Positions 14,335-25,439 of a DNA stretch of 64,000 nucleotides are shown here, piece after piece (the stretch's first letter is position 1; the number at the start of each line of letters is the position of its first letter). Below the pieces are notes generated by a model. It did no database searches, was not told where the DNA came from, and was given only the letters and a program-made list of their open reading frames with translations. Origin of the DNA: Vanilla planifolia (lineage: Eukaryota; Streptophyta; Magnoliopsida; Asparagales; Orchidaceae); assembly GCA_023846275.1 (NCBI GenBank), contig CM043875.1, forward strand, positions 13,170,655 to 13,234,654, in the 5' to 3' direction. A program made the position numbers and the translations under genes.

Positions 14335-14752
14335 GTAGCAGGTTTGCACAATATCACATATTAGAGTTGCATCAATCGTATCACAAACTGGTCAATAGGC
14401 TAGTGTGACTTGACAGATCACTTGTAGGTCACACAAACTTGTTATCTGATCAAACCAATTCGTTGAACTAGTTTAGCGAAATGCAATTTAGGTTGGTTGA
14501 TTAGGTTGGGTTGATAGCAGCAAGCAGCAGAGGTGACGGTGGGCGATGTAGCTGGCTAAACATGGCCCAATAGGCTAGTTTTTGTGCCCTTTTTGCATTT
14601 ATGTCATGAATTTTGTGCCAAATGTATAACTTTAGATTCTTTCTTGACTATGTGTAAGAAAAACAGATACCTTAATTATCTAGAAATATTGATACATGCA
14701 TGTTTAGCTCTTGGACATCCAAAATCTTGATATTATCCTCATAACACAATTG
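14335..14752 (-). repeat. Right LTR-like repeat of the gypsy element at 9.5-14.75 kb
   Basis: This is the partner of 9540-9960. On the minus strand it is the 5' LTR. It has diverged so far that several small indels are needed to align the two, so the insertion is old. Confidence 0.6.
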
Positions 14753-15829
14753 TTAGAGACATTTAAATGTAAGGAGTGAAAAAATTAAGAGAAATAGTAT
14801 AAACAAGGTGTTATCTAAGACTTGGAATTTTTTTGATAAAAAAGTTTTAGTAGTTAGATTAGTCAAAGGTGTTTAAGGAAGGGAAAATAGGAAGAGGAAA
14901 CCAATCCCAAAAGGATTTCAAAGAAACAATTCATGTTAAGCTCATGTCTAAGGCAAACCTAAGTAGAGCATAGTCTCATGTACTGCAACAACTAAAAAGA
15001 CTGAGCATGATTGAGACTTGGTAGACTACTACTCAATTTTAAAGGTGTACAAAAAGCTATACATATTTTTATAGTAATATTTGTAACAAGTATTATAGGA
15101 TAGAGGTATTGATTGATCAACTAAAAATATTAAATTAAAGATGCATAAAATGAGAAAGTATACATAGAAGATATTTGTATTATTGCATGATTATTGCTAA
15201 AATATATATATTTAAGAGATGATCAAAAAGTGAAATTTATGAATCATGGTAAAAAAACAAGTTTTTTTAACACATGATTTGTATATGTATGTGATGCTTA
15301 AGCATGAAAGATGTATTACATTAATTATAACTAACTTATGGATATAATTGAGTGATAATGAGCATATAAGATAAGTTATTTTGTGATAATAGTTACAATA
15401 ATAAAGAAAATAAATAAAAGTAAAATTAGAAAAAAAAAGAGGCTTCGTGAAAAGAACAAAAATATTCAAAACAAAAGATTATGAGATTGTCTAAAATGAA
15501 AAATACTAATCCAAAACAATGCATTTAGATAGAGCTAAAGGAACCTTTATTTTGGCAATTTAAGTGTGGAATAAAGTTTCCTTAAACATGCCTAAGTTGT
15601 TAATAAAATTAACTTTTCTTTAAACCAAATCCCTAAGAAGCTAAAAAGAAAGAAAATAATGTGTAAAGGTATAAAAGATTCATATGTATATAAGTTTTAC
15701 ATGTATTATTACTTTATTTAAATGTTTACATATTTTATTTATAGTGTATTATTAAAAATGACTATATAATGATCTATTTGTGTAGTATTCTCACCTCAAG
15801 CCTTAACAATAAACCTTCTTTTTTTGAGT
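14753..15829. other. AT-rich spacer, nothing recognised
   Basis: An 85-codon minus-strand frame at 15212-15469 is a low-complexity hydrophobic translation of A/T-rich DNA, and it is not supported as a gene. Confidence 0.4.
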
Positions 15830-16440
15830 AGCAATAGTGGAAGTGAAGCATGAAAAAATGGCAAAGAGCTAAGGAAGAAAGGGATGGAGAAAAGAGTTTT
15901 TATCATAAGGAGATTAAATTCTCTAATAATTTTTTCTTTAATAAGGTTCTAATTTCATGAAGTTTTGTATTCTAAAATTTAGAATTGCCTTATACATAAT
16001 CTTACCCCCTTTGTCTAAAGGTTTGGAGATAATATTTTATTACAAAACAAAAACAACATGAGATTTTAACCAAAAATATAAAAGTCTACAAATTTTATAA
16101 ATTCCATGCCCAATTATCCTAACCACTTTGGCATGTGTTACCCCTTATGCCTGCCCTCTTCAGGACACTATTCACATATGTGGGTATTATTCCTATGCAT
16201 GAACAACTCCTCCATGCATGTTGACCATGGAAACATGGTACACAAATTACTGCACATGTGCGAAATGCATGCATGATAGATGGCTAAAAAAATGTACGTG
16301 TGACTATTCTGCATAATAGTATGCTCCAGTGCACATGAATGATTGATCCATTGCATCCTCCTGCATGCATACTTATGCCTCAATGTGCAACGACCCATTC
16401 ATGTTGTGGCAAGCATGCCACAAACCATTGTGCATGGCCC
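15830..16440 (-). repeat. LTR-like block 1 of tandem gypsy complex
   Basis: It shares an ordered set of words with blocks at 18200-18620 and 19380-19870, and in inverted orientation with 59300-59820. These are a GAAG(T)GAAGCATG-type stretch, TTTTTATCATAAGGAGATTAAATT-like sequence, GCCTTATACATAATCTTACC, and GTTTGGAGATAATATTTTATTAC. The right part (16190-16440) is dense in TGCATG words. Confidence 0.55.
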
Positions 16441-16789
16441 AACACATAGCTCCTACTACTTAGTACAGTGATGACATTTTTCATTATTATATCTTATTCC
16501 TTAATTTTTTTATTTAAGGTTTAATGAACCTAGAATTAAGCTTCTAATCATATGTCACTTTTTTGTGATTCAAGTCCCATCGAAATGTTTTTCTAAATTG
16601 AATTTTTTTAAGATCTTATTTGATTGTCTTCTTCATGAGATTAAGACTTTTGTCATCCCCATCAAGTAAATTCTTTGAGTTTTCTAGTAACAGTATATAA
16701 CTTTGATAAGTATTCACTAGCCTCTTTATTTTGGTTAGTAAAACATAATAACATTATTAATGCTTTTTTGTCTCATGTCAAAAAAAAGT

Positions 16790-17200
16790 GCTGTCCGTCT
16801 TTCATAAATTGATGTCATCGTACTTGTCAATAGTAGAAAACATCATAATCCCATAAATATGTATTTTTTAGTATAATTTGGTAGACATCTAGAGGTACTA
16901 CTTCACAAATAATCTCATTAATATAGTCTTCAATGATGACAAATTTTACGTTGTATTAATTTTCAACTATTATGTTAGAGTCTTTATGAATCCACCCAAA
17001 GAATAAAGACTTGGATGTGATGTAGTTTTTAGGTTTTATCTCTTTATAGGATTTTCCAATATTAGGTTCTTTTTACTTTTAGTGTTTATAATAGTATTGA
17101 TAAGCTCTTTCTTCACTTAAATTTTAATGATAAAGATTTTTTCTCTTTGTTTTACTTTATGAGATATTATTTTGACTAACCATAAGTGATAAGTTTCATT
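16790..17200 (-). pseudogene. Ty3/gypsy aspartic protease relic, copy 1
   Basis: The minus-strand translation reads EIICEVVPLDVYQIIL and then a LWDYDV-like stretch. This corresponds to the protease end of a gypsy polyprotein (the usual form has EVVPLDVC, then LGxPYLWDRDA). It is parallel to copy 2 at 18770-19200, about 1.98 kb away. It is broken by stops. Confidence 0.5.
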
Positions 17201-18199
17201 AACTTGAAGAGGCATTTCAAATACCTTTTTGTCACTCTTATAATAAGTACTTTATCTTTAATTTTTTTGAAAGTAATTTTAGATTTAATTTCTAGTATTT
17301 CATCACGTGTGTCCTATCTTGTTGTAGTGATCACAACACTTTTGAGTTTTATTGATAATAATTGTTAGAGAATAATCTTATTTTGTGGCTAATTTTTAGA
17401 CTTTTTAGTATTTTGTCTTTCTAGTTTTATTCCTTTATATATTCATTCTTTTCTTTAATATCCATTATAAATATACTAATCTATTTTAAAAATTTAATAA
17501 GAAAAAGAGACATTTCTATAAACATTTGATAGTACAGACTTGCTATACACTTCAATAATGTTTGAGTATCTTCAATAAGTATTCACAAGCTCATGACTTG
17601 TTAAAATTTTATAGAACATTCTTTCATTATTTATCTTTATCAATGTAAGACTTTGTCGCTTTATCATCATTTCTTACACGTAACCCATGGGGAAAAACTC
17701 TTCTTAGATTAATTTCTTAAATTAAATTCATGTCACTTTTATAATTATACTAGTTCTTAAGTTAGCATCCACTATGCTAACATATGACTCATCATTTTTA
17801 ATAGAACATATACTACTTTATCAGTTGATGAATAATTATACAAAGAAAGATGTGCCTATAATTATTCTAATCAAGTATCCAATTTCTTTGTATTCACTTT
17901 ATTATTATAAATTGGTAAATCAGATGTAGTGTCTATCTTGAAAGAATACTATCAATCCCCATATATTGAAAAGATTAGATTGATGTCATCCTCATATCTA
18001 TCTTTAGTTGTCTTAAGATTATTACTTAATAAAGAATTTATTTTATTAAGAGTATTTTTTTATAGATTATCTTTTGAATCAATCAAAAGAAGGGTTGGAT
18101 TTTAACACCATCTTTATTAATGCATGAATTTGTTTGGTTAATAGAGCTAGCTATACCTCCAAACTTAATAGTTAAATAGTTCGTACAACCACCCCAATT
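17201..18199. other. Internal part of gypsy complex, unrecognised
   Basis: By position on the minus strand this would be gag sequence between LTR-like block 2 and protease copy 1. No zinc knuckle or other gag motif could be read, and the 60-codon frame at 17186-17368 looks like chance. Confidence 0.3.
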
Positions 18200-18620
18200 G
18201 AAGCCTTCTTAATCTCTTGATTCTCTTTTGAGGCATACTTTCAATTATCTCCTTCTTTGCTCTTACCATTAGATAATAGATTTTTTTAGTAATAATAGGA
18301 GTGAAGCATGGGAAATAAATGAGTTGAGGAACAAAGGGATAGATAAGAGGTTTAAGAAGATTGAATTTCTTAAGATATTTTCCTTTAAGGAATTTTGAAT
18401 TCATAAAATTCTAAATTCTAGAATTTTGAGTCGCCTTATACATCATTCTTACCTACTTTATATAGAAGTTTGGATACAATATTTTAGTACAAAATAAAAA
18501 ACATATGATTTTGATGAAAAATAAAAATTTCACTAATTTTGTGCCCAACTAGACTAGCCCACTACCTGTGTACGCCTGCTCTCATTAACGCACTGTGCAT
18601 GTATGGAAGTATTATTGTTC
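18200..18620 (-). repeat. LTR-like block 2 of tandem gypsy complex
   Basis: It is homologous to blocks 1 and 3. The clearest shared run is at 18430-18500 (CGCCTTATACATCATTCTTACC, then a TTTGGATACAATATTTTAGTAC-like stretch). It is joined on its right to a second protease remnant. Confidence 0.5.
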
Positions 18621-18769
18621 TTGTGAAGTTGAGGCTTCTATCAACTTTATTAACTAGTTACTTTAACTTGGTTACAAGTAGAACATAATTTTAACATGCG
18701 CTTTCTAATCTATTTATTTAGATAGCATAAATATTTACTTTAGTTAGTGCTTCTTTTTCTTAAGTTAAA

Positions 18770-19200
18770 ATGAAGTTCTGTCTATTCTTGTTGAGTTGAT
18801 AACATTGTGCTTATTAATAATAGATAGCATCTTGATCCTATAAGTATGCATTTAGTAATATAATTTGACATATTTTTAGATTTACCATTTCATAGATAAT
18901 ATTATCAATATAATCTTTTGTGATGAAAAATTTCATACATTATTTTTTGACTCATGTCTCATAGTTTTTATGAATCAACTCTAAGAAATAAGGTATTAGA
19001 TGTCATGTAGTCTCTAGGTTTAATCTCTCCACAAGAATTTTTTATGTTAAATTCTTCTCACTTCCAATGTTAATAATAACACTAGTAAGCTCTTCCTTTA
19101 CTAAAATTGAGATGCTGAAGAGTCCTTATACTTATTTTATTTCGTGAGACATCTCTTTTAGACTTACTATAAGATACAAGCTTTCATCAACTTGAAGTGA
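18770..19200 (-). pseudogene. Ty3/gypsy aspartic protease relic, copy 2
   Basis: Minus-strand reading gives IINIGSEKNLT-KILVERLNLETT followed by DYIDNIIYEMVNLKICQIIL and L-DQDAIYY. This is a retropepsin-like region: the D-S/T-G active-site motif appears as N-I-G, so the catalytic Asp is changed. The next part matches the usual LVxKLGLKTTxHPxPY and EVVPLDVCxxxLGxPYLxDRxAxxY arrangement known from this class. It is the better preserved of the two copies. Confidence 0.6.
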
Positions 19201-19379
19201 GGACAAAGGTTTCAGCATTATCTGCATTAAAATTGCATTTGTTGGGTTAATAAAGTTACTTAAGCCTCTTGATTTGATTGTGGCAAAATCGTCACAGTAA
19301 CCTTGACCAAGACCTTAATCCCTTGATTTTCTTTAATGGTTTACTCTTTAGCTACTTTGTTCTTAGCTTCTATCATTCG

Positions 19380-19870
19380 TGTTAAGACAAAAAGAAAGAG
19401 AGTTTTTTTCAAATGTTGTAAATGCCTTCATTCACCCTTTTTTCTCTAAACATAGAGATTTAGATATAATATTATATTTCAAAATATATTTTATTTTATT
19501 TTTTACATGATACATGAGATTTAACCAAAAAAATTTCTTGTTACAAAAATATGTCACAAGGGCCCATATGTGCTTGTAATGCTACATGCAAGCAAACATT
19601 CAGTACCTTGGAACTATTCAAATACACAAATAATGTTCATGGAGAGAAAATAGTGCATGGCCTTTTTTAGTGGCATGCTCGTGTATCCACCGCACACATG
19701 TGGTGGTCTGACACTACTTCACACATTATGTGTGCATGGTCATCCTTTACACCACACCTTATTGTGTGCATGCTAGTGCTTTTCCATGTTATCATGCATG
19801 CTTTGATATGCATGCATTAAGCTTTCATGTATGCCATGTCACCTTGTATCATTCAAAAGCTTTTTTCATT
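19380..19870 (-). repeat. LTR-like block 3 of tandem gypsy complex
   Basis: It shares the GAAAGAGAGTTTTT...TTTAGATATAATATTATATTTC segment with blocks 1, 2 and 4. Its right part (19660-19830) again carries several GCATGC/TGCATG words. The frame at 19730-19924 is a by-product of this sequence. Confidence 0.5.
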
Positions 19871-20829
19871 TTAACTCCTCTATTAATTGTTTTCTCAATT
19901 TTTGATTGTTTGATGATTGAATGAACCTATAATTGATCTTTTGATCAAATAGTCATCAAATATCTTTTATTTTATCAAAATAGTTTATCTAATTTAATTT
20001 TTTTTTGTAAGGTAAAGTAATTATTACTCTTAATTGACACTAAATTCTAATTAAAAAACCTTTATTAGTTATAAAATCTATTCATGTAATTGTAAGACAA
20101 GTAAGGAATAATGTTAAGCTAAGAAATAAACATAAGATTTTCAGGTCGTTCTAACTAACCAATGTTTAAATCCACCCTAAATCAACTTAACAAGGCTTTT
20201 TTTAACATGTCAATACCTGTTGTCATAGTTGATAGGGGTTAACTTTATGCACCACTCCCTTTTGACACTGCAAGTAAATTTACTCCTTTACAAAATAATA
20301 AGTATAACAATTATATAATTTACAACACTTATAACATAAGAAATATCACAAAAATTATATGATTCACTTGTTAAATCTATATGACACATAACTAGATGAT
20401 GTGAGAGATATTACCATACAAAGTTAAACTTGATGTAATGTAATGTAGATGAGAGAACAACCAAGAGTGAATTAGATGTAGTAATTGAATGACTTATCCT
20501 CAAATTTAGAACATGTTGTGTTCAAGTTATCTATTTTAATCTTTCAAAAAAAATTTGCAATCAATGTTCTAATCTTTTCTTTTTAATTTTCTATATTATT
20601 TATATGTATGTGTGAGGTTGATGGAAATAAAGAAGTCACAATAACTATAATTACATTTTTGAGACTCTTGAACTAGTCATTACAATTTGTCATATTAGTT
20701 CATCAAAACAATCGTATCAAGATGATAAGAATTTAAATCAATATCATCTTGATTATCTAATAATATAATTAATTTCATTGAATAAAAAATGTTATTTTTA
20801 TAAAATTTTAAGAAGGCTCTCATACTATA
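19871..20829. other. AT-rich spacer, nothing recognised
   Basis: No domain or convincing repeat was seen. Confidence 0.4.
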
Positions 20830-21945
20830 TGATGTCAATTCATAATGTAACTCTTAAGTTCTTATATATGCATACTTTATGATCATACTAATCATACCAG
20901 TACAATGTAATTCATATTTATAGTTTAAATATATCATACATATCTGATATTAGATCACAACCTTATGATATTTAATCTCATCAAGAATTGAGCTTTTAGG
21001 AAAGTACTATATGATGTGATTGCATAAAAATTAATGCTTATACGATTTTCTAATAGTTATTTTAACTAGTCTTAAAAAGATAGTGTGCACATATATGATA
21101 AACTTATTATAGTAACATGATGGTTTTTTACCAAATGTTGTTCTAAGTTTTATGAAGGAGGATGTTATGTAAATGTGATACATTAATTGTCAGTGTATGA
21201 TAATATAAATAGTTTAAAATTTAGTCATATTAGAAGATCATCATACTCGTACGATACAACCATTGTATTCATATGATATAATGAATGCATTCCTTAAGTA
21301 ATTTGAGTTGTTTATAATAAAGAATGATTCATATAGAAATGTTTTTTTACTTTGTGCTTTACATGTATTCACTATAAGCACATAGAGCAAAAATGTGGTG
21401 ATTGTGTTAAAAATATTTTGTTATGACCAATTTTACAATAACTTGAAAATATTATATCAGTATGATGTAGTTATGGTACATGTTTAACCACTACTAGTTT
21501 ATGCATATTACATATTCTAAGAGGAAATAGAATATATTTGTATAAAAAAAGCTTCATAGTCATACAATGTTAATGAAACTCAACTCTTAGAACATAGATG
21601 ATGCACATATAATGCTAATACTTTATACGATGAAGTTTGCACTTATAATCCTATGTCTAGATGATGGATGCATCTCTATGATGAAGCCATTAGACCTATG
21701 TGATGCTAAGGAAAACTCAAAATTGAATTACAGCTTTAGCTAGAATGTAGACTATATAAGTATAATATTGAGCATGCTATTATACAATTATAAGGTAGTA
21801 AAGAACATAGTTTACTTTAAGTATGATTTCATTATCTTAAAGCTTGGATTTAGTTTAGAGCCATTTGTAATGATATTATTAATGTGTTGATGTAGTTTTA
21901 AAGGATTTAATGTTATTCTATAAACCTTAAGACCTATTAATAAAG
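20830..21945 (+). repeat. Direct repeat E, copy 1 (probable LTR)
   Basis: It is homologous over its whole length to 33530-34627 in the same orientation. Shared runs include TTAAGTTCTTATATAT near 20865, GATATTTAATCTCATCAAGAATTGAGCT near 20965, and ATATGATATAATGAATGCAT near 21275. Length and spacing suggest an LTR pair, but no TG...CA ends or target duplication could be fixed. It is rich in TATGAT/ATCATA words. Confidence 0.5.
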
Positions 21946-23209
21946 TAATTCATGCAATTAGTTGTATCTTTTGCGTCATATAAATAAAAATGAAAGATTA
22001 AAAAAATCAAACCAACTAATTGTATTAAAGATAGACTCTTGATGGGAAAAAATCCAACAAGAGCTATGAACATGGCCCCACAATATGTAGTTGTGACAAA
22101 AGCTTGAGCATATGTCTTCAATTATCTTCTATTTGTAAATACTTTGGACCTTGCTCCTTTTAAATCATTTATTGCATACAATAAATACTACATACAAACA
22201 CTTCAACTATTCATTAATAAATAATAAATTTATTTTTTTTATCATCAACCTTAAGGGAACAATAAGTTATTACAAATATTTGGCATCATTTTCTTGAAAA
22301 GAAAATTTTAAATCACACTATGACATTAGATATGTAATCCATGATTTGGTATACTTAAAAAAATGTTAAAATAAGAAATAAATAGATTAGATGATGCTAC
22401 GAATGCCATAAAGTGGTATCAAAGTAGGCTAGATAATTGCCATAAGAAACAAATCAAATAAAGGGTGAGAACTTCGATAAACGAGTAGGTTACAAACCTA
22501 CCAAAAGAACAAATAACCTAAAAATGGTGACACCCAAGATTATGTGAGCTAAGTGAATAGTCATAATATGAAACACACACTTATCTTAATATAGTTGGTT
22601 GTGTTTATAAGCTTGATATACATGTAATTTCCTTTCTTATGCTATGATAGTTAATTACATTTACCAAATATGCTTCCATCAACCTTAAGAATGCATTCTC
22701 TAAATAAATAAAATTGGGAATTGAACTATCGAAAAAGCCTTGGAATTGAAGTTCACATATGGTACTTGAGGACTCACAAATAGTATGTTGAAGAGCATGG
22801 CTATTCACATGCCATACATTAGAGAGCATGGCCATATAAACCTAATTTAGAGCATAACATATGGTATGCCATACAATACATCTAGTTGAAAGGAATAATC
22901 TTAAGAATAATGTATGAAAAATTAATTTTAACTTATAGTGGTATGTTAGGTTCATATACTATACATCTAGTGAAAAAATCATAAAATAATTAGATGTATT
23001 TGAGGCTAGTTCTTAGGAATCAAATGTATACATAAACCCTTCCAAACATTAAGAGAATTATTGGTAAAGATTAAATTAAATCTTATGGTAATTTGTAGTG
23101 TTACTCTTGAGTTTGAAAATTTTATTGAGGGTTTACAAATCACCTTTTTCATTTTTAGCATGAGTGTAGTATGCAATGTTTTAAATATGCACTTATGGAT
23201 ACATGTCTT
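21946..23209. other. Leader-like region with primer-binding-site-like motifs; no gene
   Basis: At 22265-22330 the sequence matches the end of the LTR at 31900-31966 (GGCATCAT...TTCTT...AAATCACA). At 22414-22425 TGGTATCAAAGT closely resembles a plant initiator-Met tRNA primer-binding site (usual form TGGTATCAGAGC). Small frames at 21927-22121 and 22605-22835 have no domain. Confidence 0.4.
22414..22425 (+). other. Primer-binding-site-like motif
   Basis: TGGTATCAAAGT differs at two positions from the initiator-Met tRNA complement typical of plant LTR elements. It lies 0.8 kb upstream of the gag relic on the same strand, which fits its orientation. Confidence 0.4.
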
Positions 23210-25400
23210 TAAAACTTGCTATATGCATAATGGAATATAAAAATCCTAATTTTGGAACCTTCATCCACCTCTTTTTTGTAAACTACTAATTAAATAAAGA
23301 TATAAGATTTGTTGGAGTAGATTGAGATGTATTTTATAGCATAGAGTGCTTAAGACTACAGATTATCATTGGCAATTTTTTACTTGGTTCTAATGACCAT
23401 TGGTGACAAGGCTAATAAGGGCTCTACATTGAGGGTAGATTGAATTTAGAAATGTCATGAAGAGAATACTAAAATGCATTTTAGGAGTGGTTCTTTAAAT
23501 TTTCTTAGAAAAATTTAAGGAATGATCTTATGTTATTTCCCCAAAGAGGATTATTTATAGTTGAATATGATTAGAAGTTCTATATGCTGGCTAGATATAT
23601 GCCAGAAATGGTGGCTATAGAGAAATGAAAGTGTTATATGTTTAGGAATGGTCAATGAGAGTCTATCAAAAGCATTATGTTTCTAATGTACTTTAGGTCT
23701 TATAGTGAGTTAATGGAGGATGAACTATGGATAGAATAGGATAAAGTCACTGTGGAGCCATGAAAGCATTTTGGAAAAGGAAATATTTCCACAGAAGGAT
23801 GAGAAGAAATTTAAGAAGGTTGAAATAGCTAAATCAAGATCACATAGTATTCTTTAGGAACATAAACAAAGCAAAAGCATGTGTAAAACTTATGGAGAGA
23901 ATCATTAGGGTGAGTGCAACAAGAACAACAATATCAAATATTTTTTCTTGAGTGAAGATCATACATTTTTTTTGAGACAAACCATAATTCATGAGAAAAT
24001 TTACTACTAATGGTGATGCTAATGGAAAAGGTTATGTACTTGGAGGGTCTACATCAGAGGAACCCAAATTCAATTTTCAATTTGATAGAAAGAAGCAAGG
24101 TTCAGCAACTCAACTTCAAATGGCTCAACCCATAATTGTATAATTACATAGAGGGGAGATGTATCATTCTTGATGTTATAACAAGTAGCTTATTATATAT
24201 AAATGTTTTTTTTATTATGGAGCATTATATTCATTCATTTCTACTACATTGATTACATGCATGTTAGTAGATTGTTTCATGTTAGATACCCTTCATAAGT
24301 TGCTTTACCTATTGGAGAGGTTAAAGTACATAAAGGAAAATATTAACACTAATGAAAAATCATTTAAATTTTAACTGACATTTATTAATATAAAAAAATT
24401 TGATATAATTTTTGGGAATGGATTGGTTAATATCTCAAAGAGTTATCATTAGTTGTTATGAAAAAAAGAATTAAAATTTATATGACTAATGGTACCAAGA
24501 TTATTACATTATTGAGGGTAGAAAGGTACCCCTTTTTTAGTACATTAAAAGTAGAAACATAGGTACAAAACGAATTCAATTTTTATTTAACATCAATACA
24601 AGTAGTTAATAAGGGTAAGCCTCAACTACAAGATGTTCTTCTAGTATGTAATTACCCTCTTACTAAGATTTATTAGGATTACCTCATAATAAGAAGACTA
24701 AGTTTGGTATCGATTTGATGCATAGAGTTGAATCTATATCTAAGGCATCATATAGGTGGCACCAATGGAGTTATATTAAATTAAAATACTTTATAATAAT
24801 GTTGAACAAAGAATTCATCAAACCAAGTGTCTCACCATGTAGAGCACCAATTCTATTTATCATGAATAAAGATAATATTCTACACATGAGCACAAATTAT
24901 ATGTAGCTTAATAGGGTCATGGTAAATTATAAATACCTATTACCATGAATAATTGAGTCCTTAATCAACTTTAGGGAGAATATATATTTTCAAAGATTGA
25001 ACTATATATCACCAATTGAAAATAAAATGAAAGACAAACCTTCAAGATTATGTATAGTCATTATGAGTTTTTGGTACTTCCTTTTAGACTAACAAATACA
25101 TTAATTGCATCCATGAACTTGAGAATTGGTCCTTCGAGTAGTGATTGGTCAATTTTGTAGTTATGTTTACTAATGACATTGTAAGCTACTCTAAGGATAT
25201 AGAGTGTGCATTAGACATAAACATAGTACTAGAGAGGTTGAAGGAGATTAATTTTTGTAAAGGTACTAAATGAGATTGAGACCTTTTCTTTAATCAAAAT
25301 CAAATATGTGCCCTTATTTAAAAAGGCATTAGAAGTAGTCTTTGATTAGAAAGAGGTAAAGAAAATGGATTCCCCTTTAAATATTACATTAAATTGAAAC
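23210..25400 (+). mobile_element. Ty3/gypsy relic: gag, protease, reverse transcriptase
   Basis: The gag-like part (23210-24100) is homologous to 3060-4130. A protease remnant follows at 24200-24450 (HSFIS-like, then FDIIFG, MDWL). Reverse transcriptase starts at about 24700: the frame 24715-24906 reads SKASYR, then NKEFIKPSVSPCRAPILFIM, matching the classic PISKAPYRMAP...GFIRPSVSPWGAPVLFV region. The catalytic box at 25166-25177 reads F-T-N-D in place of the usual [F/Y]-x-D-D, so one catalytic Asp is lost. RNase H and integrase are not seen before the LINE relic begins. Confidence 0.7.
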
Positions 25401-25439
25401 TACTCCCATGATAGCCTGAACATGGAATCAACTCAAATG

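Larger units (their letters stand above)
9540..14752 (-). mobile_element. Decayed Ty3/gypsy retrotransposon with diverged LTR pair
   Basis: Two directly repeated, strongly diverged segments (9540-9960 and 14335-14752) flank minus-strand pol remnants. Read right to left the order is reverse transcriptase, RNase H, integrase, which is the Ty3/gypsy order. The element is only about 5.2 kb long and gag was not recognised, so it is internally deleted or scrambled. Outer edges are approximate because the LTR homology fades and no target duplication could be fixed. Confidence 0.7.

Noticed and set aside
16168..16398. 76-codon minus frame rich in His, Cys and Met
   Set aside because: The composition comes from repeated TGCATG words in an LTR-like block. 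The Cys/His spacing does not form a zinc-finger pattern.
19730..19924. 64-codon plus frame rich in Cys and His
   Set aside because: It comes from the same TGCATG-rich repeat sequence, without a domain.
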